Of a DNA stretch of 5,853 nt, positions 1 to 5,709 are shown one piece after another. Under the pieces are notes generated by a model. That model saw nothing but the letters and a program-made list of their open reading frames with translations. It made no database searches and was not told where the DNA came from. The stretch's first letter is position 1. The number at the start of each line of letters is the position of its first letter. The position numbers and the translations under genes are program-made. The stretch covers positions 1 through 5,853 of the forward strand of contig CABUDB010000111.1 of assembly GCA_902490245.1 (NCBI GenBank). Direction: 5' to 3'. The stretch comes from an uncultured Collinsella sp. (GTDB lineage: Bacteria; Actinomycetota; Coriobacteriia; Coriobacteriales; Coriobacteriaceae).

Positions 1-46
1 CAACCGAAGTTGACCGTCTCAACAATCTTTGGGTGGGCCGTCAGGG
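1..46 (-). repeat. Left copy of 46-base tRNA-tail/terminator repeat (truncated by window edge)
   Basis: These 46 bases are identical to positions 180-225. On the minus strand they carry the last 13 bases of the tRNA-Lys body (34-46, discriminator A included), the short linker, and the 5' arm, tetraloop and start of the 3' arm of the terminator. Identity stops at position 47, inside what would be the T arm, so no complete tRNA is present. The match may continue left of the window. It could be a tRNA-end duplication left by an integrative element or one unit of a tandem repeat; the window cannot decide. Confidence 0.85.
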
Positions 47-167
47 TTTCATACTGCTTCGTAGGCGGCCGCTGCAGCGCTTTCGCGCCTTGCGCGCTGC
101 GCTGGCAAACGCTCACGCGTTTACTCAGTTCCGCGCCCCGACGGGTTCGAACCCATGAAAAGGCGAC
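47..167. other. Hairpin-rich non-coding spacer with a T-arm-like palindrome
   Basis: No credible gene is seen here. The segment holds several inverted repeats. A two-part hairpin pairs 75-80 with 99-104 and inside it 84-88 with 92-96 (loop 89-91). A second hairpin pairs 107-112 with 117-122 around a four-base loop. A 12-base palindrome, GGGTTCGAACCC, lies at 143-154 and equals the T-arm core of the tRNA at 224-235. The flanks of the palindrome do not complete a normal five-pair T stem, so it is not a working tRNA. It may be a decayed tRNA fragment or part of a dispersed structured repeat. The reading frame open over 10-192 crosses repeat, spacer and terminator and is not a gene. Confidence 0.6.
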
Positions 168-198
168 AAAAAAGACGGCCAACCGAAGTTGACCGTCT
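168..198 (-). terminator. Rho-independent terminator of tRNA-Lys
   Basis: On the minus strand an 11-pair stem (198-188 with 183-173, one G-U pair) closes a UUCG tetraloop (187-184) on a C-G pair, followed by six T residues (173-168, the first being the last stem base). This is a textbook intrinsic terminator, beginning 15 bases past the tRNA discriminator base. Confidence 0.93.
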
Positions 199-225
199 CA
201 ACAATCTTTGGGTGGGCCGTCAGGG
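180..225 (-). repeat. Right copy of 46-base tRNA-tail/terminator repeat
   Basis: Identical to 1-46, with a period of 179 bases. This copy is the functional one. It spans the 3'-terminal 13 bases of tRNA-Lys (213-225), the linker, and most of the terminator hairpin. The arrangement, with the tRNA 3' end repeated downstream of the gene, is the usual geometry of tyrosine-recombinase attachment sites. No integrase gene is visible, and the 133 bases between the copies are far too short for an element. Confidence 0.85.
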
Positions 226-285
226 GTTCGAACCCTGGACCTTGGGATTAAAAGTCCCCTGCTCTGCCAGCTGAGCTAACGGCCC
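213..285 (-). tRNA. tRNA-Lys (anticodon UUU)
   Basis: The 73-base cloverleaf reads from 285 to 213. The acceptor stem GGGCCGT pairs with ACGGCCC. The D arm is GCTCAGCTGGCAGAGC, the anticodon loop CTTTTAA has TTT at 252-250, and the T arm has the TTCGAAC loop on a fully paired stem. The discriminator is A. The next three bases are CCC, so the CCA end is not encoded and must be added by the CCA-adding enzyme. It decodes AAA (and AAG by wobble). It has its own promoter and terminator, so it appears to be transcribed alone or as the last part of read-through from the aminopeptidase. Confidence 0.97.
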
Positions 286-294
286 GCGGGTGGC

Positions 295-323
295 ATTGTA
301 CCACGGTCTGGGACTATTCCCAA
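295..323 (-). promoter_or_regulatory. Sigma-70-type promoter of tRNA-Lys
   Basis: On the minus strand, TTGGGA (323-318) and TACAAT (300-295) are separated by exactly 17 bases, close to the -35/-10 consensus. Transcription would start near 288, a few bases before the tRNA 5' end at 285. The -35 box overlaps the last codons and stop of the aminopeptidase gene. The start point is inferred from spacing. Confidence 0.7.
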
Positions 324-1594
324 CTCCATTGGCCGTTCTGGAAAATCACAACTTCACGTCCATCAGGCGTAATGCCCGTAATATCGATGTCGTCCGTGCC
401 GATCATAAAATCGACGTGCGTGCTCGAGACGTTAACGCCATGCTCCAGGAGCTCCTCCTTGGACATGTCATACCCACCTTCGATGCATTCGGGGAAACCG
501 ACACCCAGCGCGAGATGGCAGCTGGCGTTCTCATCATAGAGCGTGTCATAGAATAGAACGCCACTTTCACGGATCGGCGTGTTCTTGGAGATAAGCGCGA
601 CCTCACCCAGATGAGCGGCACCTTCATCGGTGTCAATAATGCTCGCAAGCGTCGCCTTACCCATGCGGGCATCGTAGTCCACTACGCGGCCCGCCTCGAA
701 CTTAATCCAAAAATCGTCAACCTTGTTACCATGGTGAATGAGCGGCATAGCCGAATACACGATACCGTCGGCACGCATACGGTCGGGCGAGGTGAAGACT
801 TCCTCGGTGGGAATGTTGGGGAAGAAGGGGTGCCCATCGGGCGTCTTGCCCTTGCCGCCGGCCCACTCGTGACCTTTCGTCATGCCAATCGTCAGATCGG
901 TTCCATTTGCCGAGGTGTAATGCAGGTAGTCGAAACGATTGTCGTTCAGGAAACGCAGGTTCTTTTCGAATGCGGCGTCATGGAGTTCCCAGTCGCTCTC
1001 CGGGTCCTGGCCATCGGCGCGAGCGGTGTGCAGAATCGCATTCCACAGCTTATAGATTGCAACCTCATCGGCGTCTCCCGGGAACACCTCGCGCGCCCAG
1101 GCAACGACCGGCGCGCCGGCGATGCACCACGGGTTGATGTTGTAGTCCAGTCCGCGGCGGAAGACCTTGCACTGCGTGTTCCTTGCCTTAGAAGCTGCAG
1201 CAGGCTTAGCGGGATCGATGCCCTTAAGGGCGGCAGGGTCCGCACCCTCGATAAAGATAAAGCAGGCACCATCCTGGGCCAGGGAATCAAGCTGCAGGCG
1301 CTTCCACTCGGGCGTCTGCTCAAAATAGCTTTTCTCGACATGCTCGTACGTGAGCCTCGTCACGGCGTCATCGGCCCAAATAACCGTCACGTGACCGGCA
1401 CCGGAGGCATAGGCCTCCGCGACCACCACGCGCGCAAACGGCGCGCACTCGACCGGAGACTGAACGACAACCTCCTGGCCGGGCTTGACGTTTACGCCCT
1501 TGCGGACAACCAGGCGTGCATAGTTTTTAATCTTGGGCTCTAGGGCCTTCATGCCCTCCAGAGCCTCTTCGACCGTCAGGGCAGCTCGAATCAT
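314..1594 (-). CDS. M29-family metallo-aminopeptidase
   Basis: A cytosolic two-metal aminopeptidase of the AmpS/AmpT/PepS type that removes N-terminal residues from peptides in protein turnover and peptide use. The 426 residues fit the family's usual size of about 410. The metal-site motifs are in order: PTEEVF (Glu265), GEVAL (Glu331), ENASCHLALG (His360) and THVDF (His393, Asp395). Their spacing matches the Staphylococcus AmpS ligands as I recall them. Where AmpS and AmpT have an active-site Tyr, this protein has Phe367 (ALGVGFP). I chose the ATG at 1594 because GGAG (1604-1601) lies six bases before it. The ATG at 1606 would add four residues but lacks a ribosome binding site. The gene appears single, with the terminator of the previous gene upstream and tRNA-Lys 28 bases after its stop. 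The exact substrate range is unknown. Confidence 0.95.
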   Translation of the reverse strand: MIRAALTVEEALEGMKALEPKIKNYARLVVRKGVNVKPGQEVVVQSPVECAPFARVVVAEAYASGAGHVTVIWADDAVTRLTYEHVEKSYFEQTPEWKRLQLDSLAQDGACFIFIEGADPAALKGIDPAKPAAASKARNTQCKVFRRGLDYNINPWCIAGAPVVAWAREVFPGDADEVAIYKLWNAILHTARADGQDPESDWELHDAAFEKNLRFLNDNRFDYLHYTSANGTDLTIGMTKGHEWAGGKGKTPDGHPFFPNIPTEEVFTSPDRMRADGIVYSAMPLIHHGNKVDDFWIKFEAGRVVDYDARMGKATLASIIDTDEGAAHLGEVALISKNTPIRESGVLFYDTLYDENASCHLALGVGFPECIEGGYDMSKEELLEHGVNVSSTHVDFMIGTDDIDITGITPDGREVVIFQNGQWSWE

Positions 1595-1609
1595 GTGCCA
1601 CTCCATCTA

Positions 1610-1639
1610 TCTATAGAACAGTAAAAAGGCGCGCCGCAA
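1610..1639 (-). promoter_or_regulatory. Possible aminopeptidase promoter overlapping the upstream terminator
   Basis: TTGCGG (1639-1634) and TATAGA (1615-1610) are 18 bases apart on the minus strand. A start near 1603 would leave a very short leader but would favour the ATG at 1594 over that at 1606. The -35 candidate lies in the loop and 3' arm of the terminator. Match and spacing are only fair. Confidence 0.35.
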
Positions 1640-1653
1640 AAACGACGCGCCTT
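1623..1653 (-). terminator. Rho-independent terminator of the purC/membrane-protein operon
   Basis: On the minus strand an 11-pair GC-rich stem (1653-1643 with 1636-1626, one G-U pair) encloses the loop TTTTTG and is followed by a run of five T (1627-1623, the first two being stem bases). It lies about 30 bases past the stop of the small membrane protein. In the plus direction there is no good U run, so it acts mainly on minus-strand transcripts. Confidence 0.88.
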
Positions 1654-1683
1654 ATATCTTAGCGATAAGCATGCATGCAAACG

Positions 1684-2259
1684 CTACTTCTTCTTGGAGT
1701 CCTTCTTGTCCTCCTCGGCAGCCGAGCGCTCGATAAGGGCGTTGAGCTTGTTCTCGGACATGCCCTCGGCCTGCGTGCGGTACATGTTGCGCAGGGGACG
1801 AATACGAACGAAGTCGTAGATAAAGTCACCCAAAATGACGACGTAGGACAAAACGATGCCGACCATCTGGACGGGGCTGGACACCATGCCAGCGGGAGCG
1901 AAGTACAGCGAAGCCCAAATGGCCACGACGAGCACCATGCCGATAGTGAGCACGGCCCACCAGATGCGGCGGCGCTTGGTGTAGTCCTCATCCTGCTTGA
2001 GAAGGATATTCGACACCGTGTAGATGCGATCCTCCTTGGCGCGCTGCTTAGCCTTGCGGGCGCGCTTCTCCTCTTTAGAGAGGCCCTCGAGGTTCTCGCC
2101 CTTCTCGAGCTCCTTGCGGCGTGCCTTGGACGAAGCCGGCACGACGCGGACAGAGCTCGCTGCCTGACGGGCGGGCTTGGCGGATGCGGCGGACTTGCGC
2201 GCAACCCCGGTAACCTCGTGGGATTGCGTGCGCTTGTTCGTGGCGCTACGGGTACTCAC
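1684..2259 (-). CDS. Small basic protein with two membrane segments, unknown function
   Basis: I do not recognise a family. The 191 residues begin with about 95 polar, strongly basic residues rich in Lys, Arg, Ala and Ser. Residues 46-78 look like a charged helix or coiled coil (ARRKELEKGENLEGLSKEEK and onward). Two hydrophobic segments follow, about 99-120 and 128-150, then a basic stretch (RIRPLRNMYR) and a charged Lys-rich tail. The two helices probably form a hairpin with both ends in the cytoplasm. There is no signal peptide or visible catalytic motif. The start is a GTG directly after the purC TAA; AAGGAG (2274-2269), nine bases upstream, lies inside the last purC codons, so translation is probably coupled to purC. 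Reading-frame quality and the terminator after it make a real gene very likely. A link to purine synthesis is not shown beyond co-transcription. Confidence 0.88.
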   Translation of the reverse strand: MSTRSATNKRTQSHEVTGVARKSAASAKPARQAASSVRVVPASSKARRKELEKGENLEGLSKEEKRARKAKQRAKEDRIYTVSNILLKQDEDYTKRRRIWWAVLTIGMVLVVAIWASLYFAPAGMVSSPVQMVGIVLSYVVILGDFIYDFVRIRPLRNMYRTQAEGMSENKLNALIERSAAEEDKKDSKKK

Positions 2260-3147
2260 TTATGCGTTCTCCTTCATGCTTGTGAACTGGGAGCCCGTGA
2301 TGATTTGGAAGGCCTCGCGATAGCGCTCGGACGTGCCATCGATGACCTCGGCGGGCAGGTGCGGGGTCTCCCCCGTCATATCCCAGTTGGCCTTGAGCCA
2401 ATTGCGGACGAATTGTTTGTCGTAGCTGGGCTGGATCTTGCCCTCCTCGTAGCTGGCAGCAGGCCAGAAACGGCTGGAGTCGGGCGTGAGGCACTCGTCG
2501 ATCAGCGTGACCTTGCCATCGATGACACCGAACTCGAACTTGGTGTCGGCGATGATGATGCCACGGGTCGCGGCGTACTCGGCAGCGGCCTTGTAGATCT
2601 TGAGAGACAGGTCGCGAATCTGCGTGGCAATGTCCTCGCCCACGATCTCGCAGCAACGCTCGAACGAGATGTTCTCGTCGTGGTCACCGATCTCGGCCTT
2701 CGTGGACGGCGTGAACAGCGGTTCGGGAAGCTTGGAAGCCTCGGTCAGGCCCTCAGGCAGTTGGATGCCGCAGACGGTGCCGTTCTCGTCGTAGGTCTTC
2801 TTGCCCGAACCGGTCAGATAGCCGCGGACGATGCACTCGATAGGAATCGTCTGGGCCTTCTTGACCAGCATGGCGCGGCCAACGAGGTAGTCACGATACT
2901 CAGCAAACTCCTCGGGGAAATCCGCCGGGTCGATGGAAACGAGGTGGTTGGGAACGATGTCGGCAAACTTATCGAACCAGAATGCCGAGATGCGGTTGAG
3001 CACCTCTCCCTTAAACGGAATCTCGTCGGGAAGAATGAAGTCGAACGCAGAAATGCGGTCGGTGGCGACCATCAGCAGGTTTTCACCGGCATCATAGATA
3101 TCACGAACTTTGCCACGGGAATCCGGACGACGCTCCATCGTTGTCAC
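2260..3147 (-). CDS. purC: Phosphoribosylaminoimidazole-succinocarboxamide synthase (SAICAR synthase)
   Basis: Catalyses the ATP-dependent joining of L-aspartate to CAIR to give SAICAR in de novo purine synthesis in the cytosol. Family motifs run through the 295 residues: GKVRDIYD (12-19, ATP-binding glycine region), RISAFD (31-36), ECIVRGYLTGSG (104-115), FTPSTKAE (145-152), IIADTKFEFG (198-207) and DECLTPDSSRFW (217-228). The length is that of the longer PurC class, like yeast Ade1, rather than the roughly 240-residue Bacillus/E. coli class. The start is set at the GTG at 3147, eight bases after AAGGAG (3161-3156). The GTG at 3156 opens a slightly longer frame but overlaps that ribosome binding site, and the ATG at 3138 is too far from it. 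No other pur gene is next to it in this window. It heads a two-gene unit with the small membrane protein. Confidence 0.97.
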   Translation of the reverse strand: MTTMERRPDSRGKVRDIYDAGENLLMVATDRISAFDFILPDEIPFKGEVLNRISAFWFDKFADIVPNHLVSIDPADFPEEFAEYRDYLVGRAMLVKKAQTIPIECIVRGYLTGSGKKTYDENGTVCGIQLPEGLTEASKLPEPLFTPSTKAEIGDHDENISFERCCEIVGEDIATQIRDLSLKIYKAAAEYAATRGIIIADTKFEFGVIDGKVTLIDECLTPDSSRFWPAASYEEGKIQPSYDKQFVRNWLKANWDMTGETPHLPAEVIDGTSERYREAFQIITGSQFTSMKENA

Positions 3148-3178
3148 GTGAGTCACTCCTTACCAAAATACGACAGTA

Positions 3179-3198
3179 ATGCGGGTTCTTTCCCGCAT
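3179..3198 (-). promoter_or_regulatory. Small hairpin in the purC leader region
   Basis: ATGCGGG (3198-3192) pairs perfectly with CCCGCAT (3185-3179) around a six-base loop on the minus strand, 31 bases before the purC start. No U run follows on the minus strand, so it is not a canonical terminator for the kinase operon. It could be a weak terminator, a leader hairpin or a DNA operator. I see no convincing -35/-10 pair in 3148-3256. Confidence 0.4.
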
Positions 3199-3256
3199 GT
3201 TTTCGCAAACTCGGAGCGGCAGGGACGAAACCCCTCCTTCACCGAATAGCGAAAAG

Positions 3257-4822
3257 CTAGTGCTCCATTGTAGTAGATGCCGCGTCCGCCGTGTGCTCGC
3301 GAGGCAGATGAATCGTAAAAGTCGTACTCTTTACAAGCTCCGACTCCACGGATATGTAGCCGTGATGACGCTCGACGATCTGCTTGGTCACGGCGAGGCC
3401 CACGCCCAAACCGCCCGCCTCACGGGCACGGCTGGCATCGGCGCGCCAAAAACGGCCGAAGATGCGCGACAAGTCATCCTTGGCAATACCGATGCCGGTA
3501 TCAGAAACGGCGATGCTGACGTGTTTGCGGTCACTGAGCACCGACACCACGACCCAACCGCCCTCGGGGGTGTAGCGCATGGCGTTGCTCATGAGATTGA
3601 TGACGCATTGTGTGATCATGTCGGGATCGGCTTCGACGACATCGTCGTGACCTTGGGTCTCGTCAGCAAAGCGCAAGCGCAGATCGCGGTCGACAAACAG
3701 GCGCTCCTGGGCATTGACGATGGATCGCACGAAAGGAACCATGTCCACCGGCTCAAGGTTGAGCGGAGCCGTGCTGTTTTCCATGCGCGACAGGTCGAGC
3801 ATCTGCTGCACCAGACGAGCCAGGCGACGCGTCTCGGAAGCAACGGTCTCCAAATGCTCATCGTCGGTGGGATACACGCCATCCTGCATGGCCTCGACCG
3901 TTGCGAGCATGGCCATAAGCGGCGTGCGAAGCTCGTGTGCAACGTCTGAGGTCAGGCGCTTCTCGTGTTTCATATCCTTCTCGAGCGAAGTGGCCATCTC
4001 ATCGAAGGTCTCACCCAGCTGATCAATCTCGTCGTCACCGCGCAAACCAGTACGAGCGGACAGATCGCCATCGCGAATTTGCTTGGCCGTGCTCGTAATA
4101 CGATGAATCGGCTTGGTGAGCATGCGCGACACGAGCGATCCGATAACGACCGAAATGCAGATTGCAACAACCGCGGCGAGGGCCATGGCGTTAAAGGTCT
4201 TCTCCCTAAATGCAGAATCCGCCTTGGTGAGCAAGGCATCGGAGCCGATGGCCCATAGCTTTACCTGTCCGACATGCTCGCCCGAAGACGTTATGATTTC
4301 GACGTTGGCAACGCTATCGGAGTCGGTTGGAGCAGACGAGACCGGGCTATGCGATGCTTTTTTACCGCTCGAGCTGCTCGACGCTGATTCGCTCTCGCGC
4401 ACATCGGCGGTCGCGCTTGCCGAAGGCCATGAGTCGTCATAAACGACAACGCCTTTCTTGTTGACGACCTGCATACCCAAATCGTCGGACACCAAACTCG
4501 ATGTCGCGACCGTACGTAGCTCGCCCGCAGTCCAATTGCCGTTTTCCTCATACGACGTCGCAAGCTTTTCGGCAGCGGAATTTGCGATTTCGACGATATT
4601 GGAGCGCGTATAATCCGAAAAGACGGTGCCCCACACAACAGAGACCACGCCCACCAGCACCAATACCGTCATGAGCGATGTCAGAGCAAAAGCAAGTGCC
4701 ATGCGCGAGGGATAGCTCATCGTTGGCCGTGAATCGGAACGAGGCGTGTTCCAACTAGCCTTGGAACCCGCCTCGCTCTCCTGCTTGTGCTTTTGTCCGA
4801 TTTCAAAGCGCGCAGGTGTCAT
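3257..4822 (-). CDS. Membrane sensor histidine kinase (two-component system)
   Basis: Senses an outside signal and autophosphorylates a His for transfer to the adjacent response regulator. The 521 residues show: a polar N-terminal tail (1-40), TM1 (about 42-68), an extracytoplasmic sensor region (about 69-211), TM2 (about 212-234), HAMP (about 231-284), an H-box SDVAHELRTP with His296, an N-box NLMSNAMRYTP (Asn413), a G1 box DTGIGI (441-446), an F-box FGRFWR, and a G2 box GGLGVGLAV (470-478). All catalytic boxes look intact. The sensor region carries a Ser-rich low-complexity stretch (about 133-170) that I cannot match to a known ligand domain. The ATG at 4822 has AGGGA (4835-4831) eight bases upstream, overlapping the regulator's stop. 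The 11-base gap places it in one operon with the regulator. The kinase core resembles BaeS/ResE-type kinases; the stimulus is unknown. Confidence 0.95.
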   Translation of the reverse strand: MTPARFEIGQKHKQESEAGSKASWNTPRSDSRPTMSYPSRMALAFALTSLMTVLVLVGVVSVVWGTVFSDYTRSNIVEIANSAAEKLATSYEENGNWTAGELRTVATSSLVSDDLGMQVVNKKGVVVYDDSWPSASATADVRESESASSSSSGKKASHSPVSSAPTDSDSVANVEIITSSGEHVGQVKLWAIGSDALLTKADSAFREKTFNAMALAAVVAICISVVIGSLVSRMLTKPIHRITSTAKQIRDGDLSARTGLRGDDEIDQLGETFDEMATSLEKDMKHEKRLTSDVAHELRTPLMAMLATVEAMQDGVYPTDDEHLETVASETRRLARLVQQMLDLSRMENSTAPLNLEPVDMVPFVRSIVNAQERLFVDRDLRLRFADETQGHDDVVEADPDMITQCVINLMSNAMRYTPEGGWVVVSVLSDRKHVSIAVSDTGIGIAKDDLSRIFGRFWRADASRAREAGGLGVGLAVTKQIVERHHGYISVESELVKSTTFTIHLPREHTADAASTTMEH

Positions 4823-4833
4823 ATGTGATTTCC

Positions 4834-5556
4834 CTATTTCTCGTCCGACTTATCGGTCTTGGCCGGAGCCTCGAAGCGATAGCCGACACCGTGGACGGTG
4901 TAGAGCCACTTGGGCTTCTTGGGATCATCGCCCAGCTTGGCGCGAAGGTTCTTCACGTGGCTATCGATGGTGCGCTCATAGCCCTCAAAGTCGTACCCAA
5001 GCACCTTCTCGACCAGCTCCATACGGTTGTAGACACGGCCGGGATGACGAGCAAGCGTGGTGAGCAGCTTGAACTCGGAAGCCGTCAGATCGACTTCCTT
5101 GCCTTCGACCAAGATCTTGTGGCCCGAGATATCGATGACCAGATCGCCGAAGTCGAGTACCTCGACGGCGGGCTCGTCGGCCTGATGGGCACGACGGAAC
5201 AGGGCGCGTACGCGGGCGACAAGCTCGCGCGGCGAGAACGGCTTAATCAGGTAGTCGTCGGCGCCGAGCTCAAGACCGATAATACGGTCCTCGATCTCGC
5301 CCTTGGCAGTCAGCATGATGATGGGAACATCCGAGGTATCGCGAATGGTGCGGCAAACGCGCTCGCCGGGGATCTTGGGGAGCATAAGATCGAGCACGAC
5401 CAAGTCGAACTGATGCTTCTCGAACTCCTCGATCGCGGACTGGCCGTCGCCGACGCCCACAACCCAGTAGCCTTCGCGCTCGAGATAGGCAGCGACGGCG
5501 TCACGGATTGCCTTCTCATCCTCGACCAGCAGAATCTTTTTTGCATCTGAAGCCAT
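4834..5556 (-). CDS. OmpR/PhoB-family response regulator
   Basis: A cytosolic DNA-binding regulator activated by phosphorylation from the downstream kinase. Of its 240 residues, 1-120 form the receiver domain: acidic pocket Glu12-Asp13, phospho-acceptor Asp56 in LVVLDLMLP, Thr83 in MLTAK, and Lys105 in YLIKPF. Residues about 138-235 form the winged-helix domain, with LTASEFKLL, the recognition-helix region ERTIDSHVKNLRAKLG and the wing YTVHGVGYRF. The C terminus is a short charged tail. The start is the ATG at 5556, preceded by AGGGGGG (5570-5564) at seven bases. A TTG at 5577 extends the frame by seven residues but would include the ribosome binding site, so it is unlikely. It is first in the regulator-kinase operon. 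Targets cannot be read from the window; autoregulation through the upstream repeats is possible but unproven. Confidence 0.96.
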   Translation of the reverse strand: MASDAKKILLVEDEKAIRDAVAAYLEREGYWVVGVGDGQSAIEEFEKHQFDLVVLDLMLPKIPGERVCRTIRDTSDVPIIMLTAKGEIEDRIIGLELGADDYLIKPFSPRELVARVRALFRRAHQADEPAVEVLDFGDLVIDISGHKILVEGKEVDLTASEFKLLTTLARHPGRVYNRMELVEKVLGYDFEGYERTIDSHVKNLRAKLGDDPKKPKWLYTVHGVGYRFEAPAKTDKSDEK

Positions 5557-5595
5557 AACACGGCCCCCCTGTCTCAATTAGCTAAGAACAAGCCC

Positions 5596-5601
5596 ATTTT
5601 A
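5596..5601 (-). promoter_or_regulatory. Possible -10 box for the two-component operon
   Basis: TAAAAT (5601-5596) on the minus strand is a good -10 match, about 40 bases before the regulator ATG. No -35 match exists at 16-18 bases (GCATCC there), so this would be an activated or otherwise non-standard promoter. A near-copy of its surroundings (CCTTTTTAAC against CCATTTTAAC on the plus strand) lies at 5690-5699. Confidence 0.3.
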
Positions 5602-5611
5602 ACGCACCTGA

Positions 5612-5650
5612 GCCCGCCGGATGCCACTATGATGCGGCAGCTCGGCGGGC
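5612..5650 (-). promoter_or_regulatory. Strong two-part hairpin upstream of the response regulator
   Basis: An eight-pair GC-only outer stem (5650-5643 with 5619-5612) encloses a second stem of six pairs (5639-5634 with 5627-5622) with loop ATCATA. On the minus strand the inner stem has a G-U pair at 5635/5626; on the plus strand the same position is an A-C mismatch, so the fold favours minus-strand RNA. There is no U run in either direction, so it is not a plain intrinsic terminator. It could be a leader structure, a transcript-end structure for the gene upstream, or a DNA dyad bound by protein. Confidence 0.5.
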
Positions 5651-5709
5651 GGTACTCACAATTACAACGCGTTTATTCCCCTGTTGGCGCCTTTTTAACC
5701 CCTCTAAGC

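Noticed and set aside
1..46. A second full tRNA-Lys gene at the left edge
   Set aside because: Identity with the tRNA ends after the 3'-terminal 13 bases; T arm, anticodon arm and D arm are missing.
611..1543. A 310-codon plus-strand frame opposite the aminopeptidase
   Set aside because: It is an antisense shadow of a gene with clear M29 motifs.
1675..3249. A 524-codon open frame on the plus strand
   Set aside because: It lies exactly opposite purC and the membrane protein with codons in register. It stays open because those genes, which share one frame, avoid TTA, CTA and TCA codons. The minus-strand products are clear, and the plus-strand translation resembles no protein I know.
3148..3256. 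A PurR box or purine riboswitch before purC
   Set aside because: I looked for the CCGAAC-type box and for a purine aptamer; only poor partial matches (such as ATTCGG) are present.
3179..3949. A 256-codon plus-strand frame opposite the kinase catalytic region
   Set aside because: It covers the intact H-box to G2-box region of the kinase in antisense and has no ribosome binding site or recognisable motif.
4816..5550. A 244-codon plus-strand frame opposite the response regulator
   Set aside because: It is an in-register antisense shadow; the minus-strand frame carries all receiver and winged-helix motifs.
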